From Mycobacterium pseudokansasii (GTDB taxonomy: Bacteria; Actinomycetota; Actinomycetes; Mycobacteriales; Mycobacteriaceae), in assembly GCF_900566075.1 (NCBI RefSeq), contig NZ_UPHU01000001.1:4712325-4776324 (forward strand): DNA of 64,000 nucleotides, read 5' to 3'. This document shows positions 35,745 through 45,028 of the stretch, one piece after another. The notes below the pieces were generated by a model. That model did no database searches. It saw only the letters and a program-made list of their open reading frames with translations, and was not told the DNA's origin. Within the stretch, counting starts at the first letter, position 1; each line of letters starts with the position of its first letter. The translations under genes were made by a program, and so were the position numbers.

Positions 35745-38066
35745 TCAACCCTTACCCGTCAACGCTGCGGGAATCGCCGGCCGGTCGCAGCGGCCCGTCG
35801 TCCCGGCCCCATGCTCGACCGCGGTGCCCTCGCTGATGCCAAACCGCTCGTGCAGCCACACCAACGGTTTGGGCGCCCACCAGTTCCAGCTGCCCATCAC
35901 GTGCATGAAGGCCGGCACCAAGACCATACGCACCAGGGTGGCATCGGCCGCCACGGCAAGGGTCAGGCCCAGACCGAACATCCGCATGAAGGACACATGC
36001 GCGGCGATCAGCGCGGCGAACGACATCGACATCACCAACGCCGCCGCGGTGATCACCCGCCCGGTACGCGCCACCCCGAGCGCCACACTCTCGTCGTTGG
36101 CGGCATGCGCCTCGGTCGGGTTCGGGATTGCCGGACGGGCAGCCCCGGAAGCCAGCCAGTACTCGCGGATCCGGGCGACCAGGAACACCTCATAATCCAT
36201 GGACAGCCCGAAGGCGATGCAGAACAACAGCACCGGCATGTTAGCCACCAGCGTCCCGCTCGGGGTTGTCCCCAGAGCCCCCAGATGGCCGTCCTGGAAG
36301 ATCCAGACCAGCGCGCCGAACGCTGCACTCAGCGACAGCAGGTTACAGACCAGCGCCTTGACTGGCAACACGACGCTGCCGGTGAGTAGGAACAGCAGTA
36401 CCAGCGTGATAACGGCCATCAGGCCGAGCACCAACGGGAGCCGATCGGTCACCGCATCGACGCTGTCCCGGTTGACCTGCGCTACGCCGGCCATCTCGAC
36501 GGATCGTCCGGCCGGGCCGGCCACCTGGTGCAAGCGAGTGAGCTGGGTATCGGAGGCTTGGGAAAACAGCGGCGCGGCGCTGTGCACAGTCAGGAACGCG
36601 CTGCCGTCGGCAAACCCGGCGGCTCCGGCCGGCGGCCCCACCCTGTTCCCGCCGACGAACGTTCCGCCTGGGGCGGTCACCGACGACACGTCGGGTACCC
36701 GCGACAGGTCGGCGGCATAGCCGTCCAGATCGGCCGGATTCAGACCGCGGGCATCGGGGACGACGACCGGAACAGCCATCGCCAGGTCATGGGCGAAGTT
36801 CTTGCGCAGCTGATCACCCACCTGATGGGCAGAAGCCGTACGCGGGAGCACCCGGTCGTCCGGGAAGCCCCACTTCACCGACAAGAACGGAAGTCCCAGC
36901 AGCACCAGCAGCGCGACCACCGCCAGACCGATCGGCAACCACCGGCGCATGACGAACTTGGTGGACCGATACCAGAACAGTTGCTCCACCGGCTTGTGCA
37001 CCGGCTCGGGCCGACCCAGTATGCGGCGTATCAGGCGGCGAACGTCCAATGCGTCGAGGCGGGGACCCAGCAGCACAATCGCGGCCGGAGTGATCACGAT
37101 CGACGCGGTCGCCACGAAGGCGACAGTGGCCACACCGGCGTAGGCGAACGACTTCAGGAAGTACATCGGGAACGCCACTGTGGCCGCCATCGACAACGCC
37201 ACCGTGGTCGCCGAGAACAGGACCGTGCGACCGGAAGTGGCCATCGTCCGGATCAGCGCCTCGTCCGGGTCACTGCCCTCGGCCAGCTCGTCGCGATAGC
37301 GGCTGATGATCAACAGTGTGTAGTCGATCGCCAGCGCCAAACCCAACGCGGTGCTCAGATTGAGCGCGAAGATCGAGACCTCGGTGGTGAACGTCACCAG
37401 TCTCAGCACCGACATCGAGCCGACCACGGCCAGAGCGCCCAGCGCCATCGGCAGCGCCGCTGCCAACAGGCCACCGAAGACCCACACCAGCACCACGAAG
37501 CTGAGCGGAATCGCGATCGCCTCCATTACCAGCAGGTCCGCTTGATTCTGCTTGTTGATCTGGGCGTACTCCATGGCCGACCCGCCCGCGCGGACGGTGA
37601 CACCGTCACGGTCGTGGACAATTTCGTCGGCCAGCGTCTGGGCGTTCTTCTGCGCGTTGTTCTCGCCACCCTTGATGTTGACCACGATCAACCCCGATTT
37701 GCCGTCGGTGCTGACCAGGTCGCCGGCGGCCTGCGGCGGCCCCGTCCACGGTGAGGTCACGTTGTAGACCAACGGCGACCGCTGCAGCTGGCCGACGACG
37801 TCGGTACCGACCCTGCGGGCGGCCTCGCTGCCGACCCCGGCCGGAGCGGTCACCAAGATCAGCATCTGCTGCCCGCTTTGGCCGAACTTGTTGGTCAGCA
37901 CGGTGATGGCGTGTGCCGATTCAGAGTCGGGGTCTTGGAACCCCCCCGGCGACAGGCTGTTGGCGACCGGTATGCCGAAGACCGCTGCGGCCAAGAACAC
38001 CAGCAACGCAACCCCGATGATCCGGCGCGGCGCCGCTATGGCGAGTCGTGCGATCCCCTGCAACAT
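35745..38066 (-). CDS. mmpL13: MmpL13, RND-type lipid transporter, intact
   Basis: A 773-residue MmpL transporter with twelve expected membrane helices. Two duplicated MMPL domains are visible, each with the Asp-Tyr proton-relay pair: GLALAIDYTLLIISRYRDEL in the first half and GLSMDYEVFLVARIREY in the second. The periplasmic loop domains D1 and D2 lie between. ATG at 38066 gives MLQGIARLAIAAPRR, a typical start. In M. tuberculosis the gene is split into mmpL13a and mmpL13b (Rv1145/Rv1146); here it is one frame. It is first in an operon with tetR and a methyltransferase. The cargo is unknown. Confidence 0.9.
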   Translation of the reverse strand: MLQGIARLAIAAPRRIIGVALLVFLAAAVFGIPVANSLSPGGFQDPDSESAHAITVLTNKFGQSGQQMLILVTAPAGVGSEAARRVGTDVVGQLQRSPLVYNVTSPWTGPPQAAGDLVSTDGKSGLIVVNIKGGENNAQKNAQTLADEIVHDRDGVTVRAGGSAMEYAQINKQNQADLLVMEAIAIPLSFVVLVWVFGGLLAAALPMALGALAVVGSMSVLRLVTFTTEVSIFALNLSTALGLALAIDYTLLIISRYRDELAEGSDPDEALIRTMATSGRTVLFSATTVALSMAATVAFPMYFLKSFAYAGVATVAFVATASIVITPAAIVLLGPRLDALDVRRLIRRILGRPEPVHKPVEQLFWYRSTKFVMRRWLPIGLAVVALLVLLGLPFLSVKWGFPDDRVLPRTASAHQVGDQLRKNFAHDLAMAVPVVVPDARGLNPADLDGYAADLSRVPDVSSVTAPGGTFVGGNRVGPPAGAAGFADGSAFLTVHSAAPLFSQASDTQLTRLHQVAGPAGRSVEMAGVAQVNRDSVDAVTDRLPLVLGLMAVITLVLLFLLTGSVVLPVKALVCNLLSLSAAFGALVWIFQDGHLGALGTTPSGTLVANMPVLLFCIAFGLSMDYEVFLVARIREYWLASGAARPAIPNPTEAHAANDESVALGVARTGRVITAAALVMSMSFAALIAAHVSFMRMFGLGLTLAVAADATLVRMVLVPAFMHVMGSWNWWAPKPLVWLHERFGISEGTAVEHGAGTTGRCDRPAIPAALTGKG

Positions 38067-38118
38067 GATGCGTCCCCTCCAGGCACCGGCCGTCCCCGAG
38101 CGGCCCACCGTATCCGCG

Positions 38119-38142
38119 GTAACTTATCAGCGATAACTTACA
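38119..38142. promoter_or_regulatory. candidate TetR operator upstream of mmpL13
   Basis: GTAACTTATC-AGCG-ATAACTTACA contains the core TATC-AGC-GATA as an inverted repeat and TAACTTA twice as a direct repeat. It lies 53-76 bp upstream of the mmpL13 ATG, where a repressor site would block the promoter. The regulator is inferred to be the TetR gene of the same operon. Confidence 0.5.
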
Positions 38143-38314
38143 GGCGTCAAACAACGCCTGCCCTACTCACGAACCGGGATACCGGTGCGGTTCACCGAGA
38201 GGCGAAAGCGCCGCCTGAACGGCATTCATTCCCCGCGCCGGGACACCCTACCCACGGGTAGGAATTGCCACCATTTTCCGAATCGTGACTCAGCGATTCC
38301 TTAAGGGTGACTCC

Positions 38315-38320
38315 TACGCT
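38315..38320 (+). promoter_or_regulatory. candidate -10 element for a leaderless transcript
   Basis: TACGCT fits the mycobacterial TANNNT consensus and ends 7 nt before the ATG at 38328. A transcript starting there would begin at or next to the ATG. No good ribosome-binding site is present, which agrees with leaderless translation. Confidence 0.4.
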
Positions 38321-38327
38321 CAGTGAC

Positions 38328-38459
38328 ATGTGGATCGACGACTCGAGTGCCGACGTCATCAAAGCCGACTTCGAGGCTCTCTACCACGGCGACATGCTGG
38401 TGGAAGGCGAGACCTCGGAGCAGCTCGAAGACTGGCACCCGCTGCCTACGGCAAGCTGA
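38328..38459 (+). CDS. small acidic protein (43 aa), probably leaderless
   Basis: MWIDDSSADVIKADFEALYH begins a 43-residue acidic peptide ending in HPLPTAS. I do not recognise a family. The codon pattern looks coding, a TANNNT box sits just upstream, and an intrinsic terminator follows at 38555. Together these make a compact transcription unit with the 20-codon ORF at 38468. Confidence 0.6.
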   Translation: MWIDDSSADVIKADFEALYHGDMLVEGETSEQLEDWHPLPTAS

Positions 38460-38467
38460 GGCACACC

Positions 38468-38530
38468 ATGGGAATGCTTGCACGGCTACTCATTGCCGAA
38501 CCTGCCATCAGCAGATGGTTTCGTCGATAA
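38468..38530 (+). CDS. tiny ORF (20 aa) before a terminator
   Basis: MGMLARLLIAEPAISRWFRR is a short peptide with a hydrophobic front and a basic end. It starts 8 nt after the preceding small ORF and stops 24 nt before the terminator hairpin. No family resemblance is known to me. It may be an amphipathic membrane peptide or not translated at all. Confidence 0.4.
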   Translation: MGMLARLLIAEPAISRWFRR

Positions 38531-38554
38531 CTGAATGCTTTGCCCCTACGTGAG

Positions 38555-38578
38555 CCCCCCGCAATTGCGGGGGGTTTT
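38555..38578 (+). terminator. intrinsic terminator
   Basis: A perfect 8-bp GC stem (CCCCCCGC / GCGGGGGG) with an AATT loop at 38555-38574, followed by TTTT. It ends the small-ORF unit on the plus strand; the convergent SDR gene ends at 38596. Confidence 0.85.
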
Positions 38579-38595
38579 CCGTTTCCAAGCGCAAG

Positions 38596-39348
38596 TTAGC
38601 GCGGCGCCATCCGGATGGCGCCGTCCAGACGGATGACTTCGCCGTTGAGCATCGGGTTTTCGATGATGTGCACGGCCAGCGCCCCGTACTCATCGGGGTT
38701 GCCCAGACGCGACGGATGCGGCACCTGCTTGCCCAGCGACTCCCGCGCCGGTTCCGGTAGGCCGGCCAGCAGTGGGGTATCGAAGAGTCCGGGCGCGATC
38801 GTCATCACCCGGATCAGATGGCTGGCCAGGTCGCGGGCGATCGGCAGGGTCATGCCGACCACGCCGCCCTTGGACGCCGAGTAGGCCGCCTGTCCGATCT
38901 GGCCGTCGAACGCCGCCACCGACGCGGTGTTGACGATGACGCCGCGCTCTTCCCCGATCGGTTCCGTCTTGGCCATCCGCTCCGCGCCCAACCGCAGCAC
39001 GTTGAAGGTGCCGACCAGGTTGATGTCCACGATCTTGCGGAACGCGGCCAGTGGGAAAACACCGTCGCGGCCCAGCACGCGAACCGCGTTGCCGGTGCCG
39101 GCGCAGTTGACGACGATGCGCAGCGGACCCAGCGATTCCGCCAGATCGAGCGCAGCGCTCACGGCGGCCTCGTCGGTGACGTCGGCCTGCGCGAAACGCG
39201 CGCGATCGCCGAGCTCCGCCACCACATCATCGCCTTTGAGGTCCAGCACCACCACCTGCGCCCCCGCATCCAGCAGTCGTTTGGTGGTGGCCAGTCCCAG
39301 TCCCGATGCGCCCCCGGTAACGACGGCTACGGCGTCCCTGATTTCCAT
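38596..39348 (-). CDS. SDR, 3-hydroxyacyl-CoA dehydrogenase-like, Rv1144-like
   Basis: A 250-residue short-chain dehydrogenase. It has the NAD-binding TGGASGLG (residues ~12-19), NCAGTGNA, and the catalytic Ser/Tyr/Lys in NTASV and YSASKGG. It is close to the type-2 3-hydroxyacyl-CoA dehydrogenase group (HSD17B10-like). ATG at 39348 gives the same length as Rv1144. It is next to mcr, with a 55-bp gap, on the same strand. A role in branched-chain acyl-CoA oxidation is likely. Confidence 0.88.
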   Translation of the reverse strand: MEIRDAVAVVTGGASGLGLATTKRLLDAGAQVVVLDLKGDDVVAELGDRARFAQADVTDEAAVSAALDLAESLGPLRIVVNCAGTGNAVRVLGRDGVFPLAAFRKIVDINLVGTFNVLRLGAERMAKTEPIGEERGVIVNTASVAAFDGQIGQAAYSASKGGVVGMTLPIARDLASHLIRVMTIAPGLFDTPLLAGLPEPARESLGKQVPHPSRLGNPDEYGALAVHIIENPMLNGEVIRLDGAIRMAPR

Positions 39349-39403
39349 GCGAGTCCCTTCTTGTTCAGCATCGTCGAGCACCCAACCTACCGGTTGGTCG
39401 GGA

Positions 39404-40492
39404 CTATGCCCAGTCGTCGAGAATCGCTTCGACGCCGGTCACCGGCGCCACGGGCGGCCGCGGTTGATCCGACACGGTGCGCGAGAACCGCGGCGCCGGT
39501 CGGGGCTGCGGGCCGCCGTTCACGTTGTAGAAGGTGTTCCGCTCGGCGATATGCGGCTCGATCTGCACCTCACCGAACGCCAGCACCGGCGTCACGCAGG
39601 CATCGGAGTCGGCAAACACCTTGGCCCAATGGTCACGGTCGTGCCGGGCGAACGCGTCGGTCAACACCGCCCGCAGTTCAGGCCATCGGGTCACGTCGTT
39701 CTGCGGGGGTAGGTCGGCCGCGTCCAGACCCAGCCCCGCCAGCATGGCGGCATAGAACTGCGGCTCGATGGCGCCCACGGCGACATAGCGGCCGTCGGCG
39801 CACTCGTAGGTGTCGTAGTAGGGCGCGCCGCCGTCGAGCATGTTGGTGCCCCGTACGTCGGTCCACATGCCGGTGGCCCGCATCGCCCACATCATCTGCA
39901 CCAGCACGCTGGAGCCGTCGACCATCGCCGCGTCGATGACCTGCCCCTTGCCGGAGCTCTGGCGCTCCCAGAGCGCGGCCAGGATGCCGACGAGCAGGAA
40001 CATCGAGCCGCCGCCGAAGTCGCCGACAAGGTTCAGCGGCGGCACCGGCCGTTCGTCGACCCGGCCGATGGCGTGCAGGATGCCGTTCAGGGAGATGTAG
40101 TTGATGTCGTGACCGGCCCGTTGGCTGCGCGGCCCGGTCTGACCCCAGCCGGTCATCCGGGCGTAGACGAGTCGGTCGTTGACTTCGGCGCAGTCTTCGG
40201 GCCCCAGGCCCAACCGCTCGGTGACGCCGGGGCGGTAGCCCTCGATCAGCACGTCGGCCTTGGCGACGAGTTTGAGGACGAGTTCGCGTCCCCGGTCGGA
40301 CTTGAGGTCGGCGGTGACGATGCGCCGGCTGCGCAGCATGGCGTCGTTGGCTGCGCCGCCGCCGGCAGCAGCTGACGGGCGGTCGATGCGCACCACGTCG
40401 GCACCGAGATCCCCCAGGATCATCGCGGCATGCGGACCCGGCCCGATCCCCGCCAGCTCTACAACACGTAACCCGTTCAGCGGTCCTGCCAT
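39404..40492 (-). CDS. mcr: alpha-methylacyl-CoA racemase
   Basis: A 362-residue class III CoA-transferase-fold enzyme. It epimerises 2-methylacyl-CoA thioesters so that branched fatty acids and sterol side chains can be beta-oxidised. The N-terminus [20 protein letters not shown] is typical. The catalytic His of [11 protein letters not shown] and Asp of [10 protein letters not shown] match the H126/D156 pair of the M. tuberculosis enzyme. The start is at 40492. It is divergent from the enoyl-CoA hydratase gene. Confidence 0.93.
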   Translation of the reverse strand: MAGPLNGLRVVELAGIGPGPHAAMILGDLGADVVRIDRPSAAAGGGAANDAMLRSRRIVTADLKSDRGRELVLKLVAKADVLIEGYRPGVTERLGLGPEDCAEVNDRLVYARMTGWGQTGPRSQRAGHDINYISLNGILHAIGRVDERPVPPLNLVGDFGGGSMFLLVGILAALWERQSSGKGQVIDAAMVDGSSVLVQMMWAMRATGMWTDVRGTNMLDGGAPYYDTYECADGRYVAVGAIEPQFYAAMLAGLGLDAADLPPQNDVTRWPELRAVLTDAFARHDRDHWAKVFADSDACVTPVLAFGEVQIEPHIAERNTFYNVNGGPQPRPAPRFSRTVSDQPRPPVAPVTGVEAILDDWA

Positions 40493-40585
40493 GGATCTAC
40501 CGACCTCTCGTCTGCGGTGACGTCGTTCGCATCTTTGCAGCCGGCCGCGACAGCCGTGCAGTTGCGGTCACCTAAGGTGAGGCCC

Positions 40586-41395
40586 ATGCCGCCGCAGGAC
40601 GGGATCGACACGCTGGCACCGGTCGCCGGACTTGACGTCAAGCTGACCGACGGTGTGCTGTCGGTGACCATCGACCGCCCGGCGACGCTGAATTCCCTGA
40701 CGGCGGCGATGCTGGCGGGCATCGCCGATGCGATGGAGCGCGCGGCCACCGATGCGCGGGTACGGGTGGTGCGCTTGGGCGGCAGCGGCCGCGGCTTCAG
40801 TTCGGGGGCCGGGATGAGCGCCGAGGATGTGGTCCGCGGCAAGTCCCGCACCGAAACCATCGCGGAGATCAACCGGGCGATCCGGGCCATCACGGCGCTG
40901 CCGCATCCGGTTGTCGCCGTGGTACAGGGCCCGGCCGCCGGGGTGGGGGTTTCGCTTGCCCTGGCGTGTGACCTCGTATTGGCATCCGACGAAGCATTTT
41001 TCATGCTGGCGTTCACCAAAATCGGGTTGATGCCCGACGGCGGGGCATCGGCGTTGGTGGCCGCTGCAGTCGGCCGCATCCGGGCGATGCGGATGGCGCT
41101 GTTGCCGGAGCGATTGCCGGCCGCCGAGGCGCTGTCGTGGGGCCTGGTCAGCGCGGTCTATCGGGCTGAGCACTTCGAAAGGGAAGTGGGACAGGTCATT
41201 TCGAGGTTGCTGGCGGGCCCGGCCGTCGCGTTCGCCAAGACCAAGGATGCGATCAACGCTGCCACTCTTATCGAGTTGGACCATGCTCTCGAACGGGAGT
41301 TCGCGGGCCAGTCGACGCTGTTGCGATCACCCGACTTCGCCGAGGGCGCAAGGGCATTCCAGCAGCGCCGCACGCCGACCTTCACGGACTCCTGA
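40586..41395 (+). CDS. enoyl-CoA hydratase/isomerase, EchA10/EchA11-like
   Basis: A 269-residue crotonase-fold protein. It has the IDRPATLNSLTAAM start of the fold, the oxyanion segment RGFSSGAGMS and VQGPAAGVGVSLALACDL. The two catalytic Glu residues of classic hydratases are not both evident, so isomerase-type or other chemistry is possible. ATG at 40586. M. tuberculosis carries two genes here (echA10, echA11); I see one. Confidence 0.86.
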   Translation: MPPQDGIDTLAPVAGLDVKLTDGVLSVTIDRPATLNSLTAAMLAGIADAMERAATDARVRVVRLGGSGRGFSSGAGMSAEDVVRGKSRTETIAEINRAIRAITALPHPVVAVVQGPAAGVGVSLALACDLVLASDEAFFMLAFTKIGLMPDGGASALVAAAVGRIRAMRMALLPERLPAAEALSWGLVSAVYRAEHFEREVGQVISRLLAGPAVAFAKTKDAINAATLIELDHALEREFAGQSTLLRSPDFAEGARAFQQRRTPTFTDS

Positions 41396-41511
41396 TTGCC
41401 CCGACGGTTGGGCCGGGCGGGCGGCGTCTCGAGTCCGTCCCGAATGCGCAATCCTTACCGGCGTCGGGTCCGAATAAGGGTGGACAACGAAAACAACCTA
41501 CGGAGAACCCA

Positions 41512-42894
41512 TTGTCGGCTGGACAGATCAACTGCCTGGTCACCGGAGCGACCGGCTATATCGGAGCCCGACTGGTGCCGCGTCTGCTGGACGAGGGCCA
41601 TCGGGTTCGCGCGTTGGCCCGCGACCCGAACAAGCTGGCGGACGTGCCGTGGCGGGACCGGGCCGAGGTGGCCCGGGGCGACCTCGGTGACGTCGCTTCG
41701 CTCATCGCAGCTTTCGGCGGCGCCCACGTGGTGTATTACCTGGTCCATTCGATGGGCACCGCCAAGAACTTCGCCGTCGAGGAGACCCGGGCAGTACGCA
41801 ACGTCGTGGAAGCGGCGCGACGCGCCGGAGTACGGCGCATGGTGTATCTCGGCGGTCTACACCCCGAAGGCCGCAACCTCTCGCCCCACCTCGAGTCGCG
41901 CAAAGCGGTGGGCGAGGCTCTGATCGCATCCGGTATCGAGACCGTCGTTCTGCAAGCCGGCGTGGTGGTCGGATCGGGATCGGCGTCGTTCGAAATGATC
42001 AGGCACCTCACCGACCGGCTGCCGGTGATGACCACGCCGAAATGGGTGCACAACCGCATCCAGCCGATCGCCGTTCATGATGCGCTGCACTACCTGGCCG
42101 CCGCGGCAACGGCGGCGGTGCCGTCATCTCGGACATGGGACATCGGCGGCCCAGATGTCTTGGAGTACGGCGACATGATGCGGATATACGCCGAGGTAGC
42201 CGGACTGCACCGGCGCTACCTGTTGGTGCTGCCTTTTCTCACACCGCGCATCGCCAGCCTGTGGGTCGGCACCGTGACGCCGATCCCGTCCGGCCTGGCG
42301 CGGCCATTGATCGAGTCGCTGGAATGCGATGCGGTGATGCGCAACTCGGATATCGACACCATCATCGCGCCGCCGCCGGGCGGTCTGACCGGTTACCGCC
42401 AAGCAGCTGAGTTGGCGCTCACGCGCGCGGCCCGCGGACTGCCGGACGCGACCTGGGACTCGCTGCACCCCGAGCCCGCTGACCTGCTGCCCAGCGACCC
42501 GAAGTGGGCCGGGGAAATCGTCTACACCGACGTCCGCACCGCGGTGACCACCGCCGAACCCGAGGACATCTGGGCATCCGCTCAAAACGCCGCCAACAGT
42601 GGCCGGTGGTACTCATTCGCCTTGGCGCCGCAGCGCCGGCGTTCGCCGCAGCGGTGGACGGTGGCAGAACGCAACTCGACCACACTGCGGCTGGCCACAG
42701 CCACCCGGTTGCCCGGGCCGGCGTGGCTGGAGATCACGGTCACGCCCCGGCGAACCGACGGCAGCAGATACACGCAGCGCGCGATTGTCTTTCCCCGCGG
42801 CATCCCGGGGCGGCTGTACTGGTCGATGCTGCGGCCGCTCTACACCACCGCGCTGCGCGCGCTGGCACATGACATCCTTGCGTCGGCCGGGTAG
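41512..42894 (+). CDS. NAD(P)-binding epimerase-like protein with DUF2867 domain
   Basis: A 460-residue two-domain protein. The N-terminal ~300 residues are an atypical SDR/NmrA-like Rossmann fold (VTGATGYIGARLVPRLLDEG; VVYYLVHSMG; RRMVYLGGLHPE). The C-terminal ~150 residues (about 320-460) resemble DUF2867 (GRWYSFALAP, RLPGPAWLEITV). The start is TTG at 41512, with GGAGA upstream. A shorter relative lies on the other strand at 43613. The substrate is unknown. Confidence 0.8.
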   Translation: MSAGQINCLVTGATGYIGARLVPRLLDEGHRVRALARDPNKLADVPWRDRAEVARGDLGDVASLIAAFGGAHVVYYLVHSMGTAKNFAVEETRAVRNVVEAARRAGVRRMVYLGGLHPEGRNLSPHLESRKAVGEALIASGIETVVLQAGVVVGSGSASFEMIRHLTDRLPVMTTPKWVHNRIQPIAVHDALHYLAAAATAAVPSSRTWDIGGPDVLEYGDMMRIYAEVAGLHRRYLLVLPFLTPRIASLWVGTVTPIPSGLARPLIESLECDAVMRNSDIDTIIAPPPGGLTGYRQAAELALTRAARGLPDATWDSLHPEPADLLPSDPKWAGEIVYTDVRTAVTTAEPEDIWASAQNAANSGRWYSFALAPQRRRSPQRWTVAERNSTTLRLATATRLPGPAWLEITVTPRRTDGSRYTQRAIVFPRGIPGRLYWSMLRPLYTTALRALAHDILASAG

Positions 42895-42899
42895 GTGAT

Positions 42900-43616
42900 C
42901 TAGACGCCGAACAACGGCGGCAACGCGAGCACCATGATCAGGCCCCATACGACATGGGTCAGTATGGGTGCCAGCACACCGCCGGTGAAACGCCGCTCCC
43001 ACGCACACACCGTTCCCAGGATGACCGCGGCGAATCCGAGCATCGGGTTGCCGGTGGCCATTATCGCCGCGACGTAGACAACCGTGGACAGCAGTGCCGG
43101 ATAGAACCGGCCCAGGGCGGTGTAGAGCGCGCCGCGGAAGAACATCTCCTCGGCGACGCCGTTGATCAGGGTGATCAGCACCACCAGCACAGATCCGTGC
43201 TCGGCAAATCGCAGGACACGGACAGTCAGGTCGGACACGGCCGGGATTTCCCTGGTGACCAAACCGCCGAGGACAAACACGCCGCCAAGAACCAGCCCCA
43301 CGGTGGTCCCGGTGATCACCGGCCGCTGGTTGCGCCCCCGCCAGCAGATGCCGCCGAGATGCAACGGTCCCGAGGCCAGCGCCCCGACGGCCCATACCAC
43401 GGCCAGAGCAAGGGTCAGCCAGTGAAACGTCGACTCCCCGGGCCGGCGACTCATCGACAGCCCCAGCACCGCCGCACCGATCAGCAGCACCACGCAGACG
43501 ACGATGCGCCGGCGCAGCACCACCTTGGGTGACTCGTGATGTGGCACTGCGACATTGGTCATCGCGCGGCGAAGGTCGTCGATCGCCCGGGGGCGGGGTG
43601 CGGTGGACTGGCTCAT
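42900..43616 (-). CDS. CPBP family intramembrane metalloprotease
   Basis: A 238-residue membrane protein with about seven hydrophobic segments and the Abi/CPBP motif NGVAEEMFFRGALY (EE-x3-R). A later histidine is in ILTHVVWG. Relatives process prenylated proteins or act in bacteriocin immunity. The start ATG at 43616 overlaps the stop of the upstream gene (ATGA), so it is co-translated with the NAD(P)-binding protein. Confidence 0.85.
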   Translation of the reverse strand: MSQSTAPRPRAIDDLRRAMTNVAVPHHESPKVVLRRRIVVCVVLLIGAAVLGLSMSRRPGESTFHWLTLALAVVWAVGALASGPLHLGGICWRGRNQRPVITGTTVGLVLGGVFVLGGLVTREIPAVSDLTVRVLRFAEHGSVLVVLITLINGVAEEMFFRGALYTALGRFYPALLSTVVYVAAIMATGNPMLGFAAVILGTVCAWERRFTGGVLAPILTHVVWGLIMVLALPPLFGV

Positions 43617-44773
43617 GCGGGCAGAACTTTCGGAGTCAGGGTGATGAGGATGTCCAGACTAGTTCGCAGCGCGCCGGCAAGCGGGCCGGGGACGACATTC
43701 AGCAGCCGTAGCGTGGGTCGTGCGACGGGTGGCGTCACCGCGCACGCGAGCCGCCGGATACGCAACGCATCACCACCAGCCCAGGAGGGGTCGGAATCCG
43801 CGAGGCAATGGGGATCGGCCAGCGCATTGACCGGAGCCGGCGGCGCATGCGGGGCGGCGGCCAGGGCCAGCGCGATGGCATCCTCGATGCCGAGCAAACC
43901 CCCCGGCGGATCGGGCACCCGGTCTCGCAGGCCGCTGGCAGAGGCCCGCATCGGGTGATCCAGTGATTCGACCAGGTCTGCGGCCAGGCCCGGCGGAATG
44001 GGCAGCGCGGCCGCCGTGATGCGCGACGCTATCGCGGTATCGAGCCTGTTGCCTACCGGAACCGCCGCGTGCCATCTGCGGGAAATGCGGGCGTACACCT
44101 CCAGTAGCTGCCGGTAGGACGTGGTGTCAGGGCCGCAAATGTCGTAGGCGCCCGCCGGTACCCGGTCGGTGTCGGCCGCCGCGACCAGGTAATGCAACAC
44201 GTCGCGAACGGAGATCGGGTCGATCGGATTGTCCATCCAGTTCGGCATCGGCATGACCGGGAAGCGGTCTCCGACATAGCGCAACATCTCGAACGACGTC
44301 GAACCCGCGCCGATGATGACGGCGGCGCCCAGCCATACCAGCTCCGGGCCGTCCTCGACGGTCAAGGCCGCGGCCACTTCGGCCCTGCTGGTCAGGTGCT
44401 GAGACAGCACCTGGTTTTGCGGGGCGTCGGGCACGAAGCCGCCCAGGTAGACGATGCGCCGCACCCCGGCAGCACGGGCGGCGACGGCCACGTTGGCGGC
44501 CGCGGCGTTGTCGCTGTCGCGGAATCCCGGCTGACCGATCCCGTGGACTAGGTAGTAGACCACGTCGACGCGACCCGCGGCGGTCATCGCCGCGTGCGCC
44601 GACACGGGGTCAAAGGCGTCGAGCAGCACCGGTGTCACGGCGTCGAACCAGCCCACCCGCCGCAGCCGGGCCAGGCTCCGCCCGGCGGCCAGGACTTTGT
44701 GGCCGTCGGCGAGTAGCGCTGTCACGAGACGCGATCCGACGTAGCCGGTGGCGCCGGTGACCAGAATCCGCAT
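43613..44773 (-). CDS. NAD(P)-binding epimerase-like protein
   Basis: A 386-residue relative of the protein at 41512. It has ILVTGATGYVGSRLVTALLA, VVYYLVHGIGQPGF, RRIVYLGGFVPD and PVMPMPNWMDNPIDPISVRD. The C-terminal DUF2867-like part is largely missing. ATG at 44773 was chosen; a TTG three codons upstream is possible. It forms an overlapping operon with the CPBP protease. The function is unknown. Confidence 0.8.
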   Translation of the reverse strand: MRILVTGATGYVGSRLVTALLADGHKVLAAGRSLARLRRVGWFDAVTPVLLDAFDPVSAHAAMTAAGRVDVVYYLVHGIGQPGFRDSDNAAAANVAVAARAAGVRRIVYLGGFVPDAPQNQVLSQHLTSRAEVAAALTVEDGPELVWLGAAVIIGAGSTSFEMLRYVGDRFPVMPMPNWMDNPIDPISVRDVLHYLVAAADTDRVPAGAYDICGPDTTSYRQLLEVYARISRRWHAAVPVGNRLDTAIASRITAAALPIPPGLAADLVESLDHPMRASASGLRDRVPDPPGGLLGIEDAIALALAAAPHAPPAPVNALADPHCLADSDPSWAGGDALRIRRLACAVTPPVARPTLRLLNVVPGPLAGALRTSLDILITLTPKVLPA

Positions 44774-45028
44774 GACATCCAAGCTAGCCGCGCAACGGCG
44801 TCGGCACCGGAATGGCCGTCAGCATGGTCGAACCGATCACCCTCGAGCGTGGTGCGCCCGCAGTGATCAACGATCGCGATGTGCGCGGATCGGTTCCCAG
44901 AACACGACCGGCGCGTCGCCGTCACAGCGCTGGATATCGCGGGCTGACGGGCCGACAGCGGTTTCGACATGGCATCGCGTGTCGTGGAAGATCCCAGTTG
45001 CGGCCAGCGCAGCGCCTGACTTGCACGA

